From assembly GCA_004525155.1 (NCBI GenBank), contig SPDA01000137.1:1-6049 (forward strand): a stretch of DNA of 6,049 nt, read 5' to 3'. Origin of the DNA: Spirochaetales bacterium. GTDB taxonomy: Bacteria; Spirochaetota; Spirochaetia; SPDA01. Below the pieces are notes generated by a model. The model did no database searches, was not told where the DNA came from, and saw only the letters and a program-made list of their open reading frames with translations. Positions 4,796 through 6,049 of the stretch are shown piece after piece. The position numbers and the translations under genes are program-made. The first letter of the stretch is position 1, and the number at the start of each line of letters is the position of its first letter.

Positions 4796-6049
4796 TTAAG
4801 CCCTTGTCGCAGAGGTAAGGATGTTTGTGGTGGAAACTTCAGCGTCGGTAAATTCTCCGCATAGTTCTCCTTTTGACAAAACCACAACCCTGTTCGCAAG
4901 ATAGTTAATTTCAGGTATTTCCGAAGACAGGAACAAAATAGATGTTCCCTGAGCGGCAAGTTCCCTGATAAACCCGTAAATAGCCTCCTTGCTTTTCACG
5001 TCTACCCCCCTGGTGGGATCGTTTAAAATCATGATGGAGGGTTTTACTGCAATAAGCCTGGAGAAAATGACTTTCTGCTGGTTTCCCCCGCTAAGACCTA
5101 TGATTTCCATTTCCGGCGAGGGCGTTTTAATGGCCAGCTTTTCGATCATTTCCCTGGAGAGTTGAGTTTCTTTTCTGAAATTCAGAAACAATTTTCGCAC
5201 ATTGTTATACAGCCAGATGGGAGAAATATTCTCCTTTACGGACATCTCGAGAAACAGGGACTGCATCTTTCTTTCTTCCGGCAGATAAACGATGCCGTGC
5301 CTTATGGCATCCAGAGGTTTTCGAATGACTATCCTTTTTCCCCTGAAATAGATTTCCTTCGAAATCGCCGGCCAAAGCCCGAAGAGGCACTTCACCAGCT
5401 CATCTTTCCCCGATCCCATCAGTCCGGCAACACCTAGAATCTCACCCTCGTACAGCTCTATATTGAAATTATGAATGCGATTTTTAATATTCAGGTTTCT
5501 TACCTCGAAGACCACCCGTTTCCTTTCCACCGGTTTTTTATCTACCTTGGCAATATCATGTCCCACCATGAGCGTGATGATTTTGTCTTTCTTGAATTCG
5601 TTCCGCTGAATCACACCGCGGTTTTTCCCATCGCGGAACACACTTATGGTATCCGCTATATCCGTCACCTCATCCAGCCGGTGAGAGATATAGATAATGC
5701 TTATTCCCTTTTTTTTGAGCTCAAGAATTATTGAAAAAAGCTTCTCCGTTTCCTCTTTGGTAAGGGAGGAAGTCGGTTCGTCCATGATTATCACTTTCGC
5801 GTTTTTTACGGTGACGGCTTTTATTATTTCGACGAACTGCTGCTGGGCAATGGAGAGCTGCGATAGCCTTGTCCTTGGGTTGAGGGTTATGCCGTAGGCC
5901 AAAAGGAGGTCCGCTGTATCCGCATACAATTTCTTAAAATTGATAAACCCGAGAAACCGGGTCTTCGGCAGTCTGCCTAAAAATATATTTTCCGCCACTG
6001 AAATTTTAGTTATATTTTCCAGTTCCTGATAGATCATGCTGATTCCGAG
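4796..6049 (-). CDS. Sugar ABC transporter duplicated ATPase, RbsA/MglA-like (5' end outside window)
   Basis: 417 residues plus the stop are visible, against about 500 in the family. Missing are roughly the first 75-90 residues, including the first Walker A. The frame is open to the edge (LGIS, then MIYQEL at 6037, the Q-loop region), so that Met is internal, not a start. Numbering from it, domain 1 has the family-type signature LSIAQQQ (61-67), Walker B with MDEPTSSLT (85-93) and H-loop ISHR (His119). Domain 2 has Walker A GLMGSGKDEL (205-214), signature LSGGNQQKV (315-323) and Walker B ILNDPTRGVDV (337-347). Domain 2 is degenerate: Asp212 replaces Ser/Thr of Walker A, Asn339-Asp340 replaces the Asp-Glu of Walker B, and SSE (371-373) stands in the H-loop, the last being normal for RbsA relatives. 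ATP hydrolysis therefore probably rests on the composite site using the domain 1 Walker B. It powers both permeases encoded just downstream. Confidence 0.94.
   Translation of the reverse strand, partial: LGISMIYQELENITKISVAENIFLGRLPKTRFLGFINFKKLYADTADLLLAYGITLNPRTRLSQLSIAQQQFVEIIKAVTVKNAKVIIMDEPTSSLTKEETEKLFSIILELKKKGISIIYISHRLDEVTDIADTISVFRDGKNRGVIQRNEFKKDKIITLMVGHDIAKVDKKPVERKRVVFEVRNLNIKNRIHNFNIELYEGEILGVAGLMGSGKDELVKCLFGLWPAISKEIYFRGKRIVIRKPLDAIRHGIVYLPEERKMQSLFLEMSVKENISPIWLYNNVRKLFLNFRKETQLSREMIEKLAIKTPSPEMEIIGLSGGNQQKVIFSRLIAVKPSIMILNDPTRGVDVKSKEAIYGFIRELAAQGTSILFLSSEIPEINYLANRVVVLSKGELCGEFTDAEVSTTNILTSATRA
4801..4805 (-). promoter_or_regulatory. Ribosome binding site that decides the start of permease 1
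   Basis: The minus strand reads AAGGG, then CTTAAT, then ATG at 4794. The site lies inside the last codons of the ATPase gene. It favours the 318-aa permease over the 373-aa version that begins at 4959. Confidence 0.65.

Noticed and set aside
4795..4959. A 55-residue N-terminal extension of permease 1
   Set aside because: It lies wholly inside the ATPase gene, is hydrophilic and unlike RbsC proteins. The start at 4794 has a good ribosome binding site and standard length.

Overview
This window is one strand-uniform operon fragment. Every gene I can support is on the minus strand, so transcription runs from the right edge to the left edge. It is cut by the window at both ends: an ABC ATPase lacks its N-terminus at the right edge, and a second URO-D-fold protein has only its first 23 codons at the left edge. 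No rRNA, tRNA, insertion sequence, CRISPR array or convincing intrinsic terminator is visible.

Layout in transcription order: (1) a duplicated sugar-type ABC ATPase of the RbsA/MglA/XylG kind (4796-6049, partial); (2) a first RbsC-type permease (3838-4794); (3) a second RbsC-type permease (2904-3848), overlapping the first by 11 bp; (4) a secreted RbsB-type sugar-binding protein (1793-2791) with its own strong ribosome binding site after a 112-bp gap; (5) a 143-bp spacer with two sizeable hairpins and a third small one; (6) a 388-aa protein of the uroporphyrinogen decarboxylase (URO-D) superfamily that resembles the cobamide methyltransferase branch (MtaA/MtbA) more than HemE (483-1649); (7) a RhaM-type L-rhamnose mutarotase homologue (67-408); (8) the start of a second URO-D-family protein (1-70), joined to the mutarotase gene by an ATGA stop/start overlap.

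How the genes probably work together: a carbohydrate-uptake-transporter-2 (CUT2) importer takes up a monosaccharide or sugar derivative, the mutarotase-like protein interconverts its anomers, and the two URO-D-fold proteins act on it or on a group it carries. The mutarotase points towards a 6-deoxy-hexose such as rhamnose. The URO-D-fold enzyme keeps the His-x-Cys...Cys metal-ligand pattern of corrinoid methyltransferases, so uptake and demethylation of an O-methylated deoxysugar is a reasonable but unproven hypothesis. No corrinoid protein, sugar isomerase, kinase or aldolase lies inside the window to confirm it.

Organism: GC content looks moderate and the operon is compact. The binding protein has a signal-peptidase-I type signal followed by a short Gly/Lys/Glu/Ala linker (AFA, then AGGKEAG). 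That style is common in Spirochaetota (Treponema/Spirochaeta relatives), which also carry many ribose-type transporters and URO-D-like paralogues. I infer a spirochaete or a similar anaerobic sugar fermenter with modest confidence; nothing here is a taxonomic marker.
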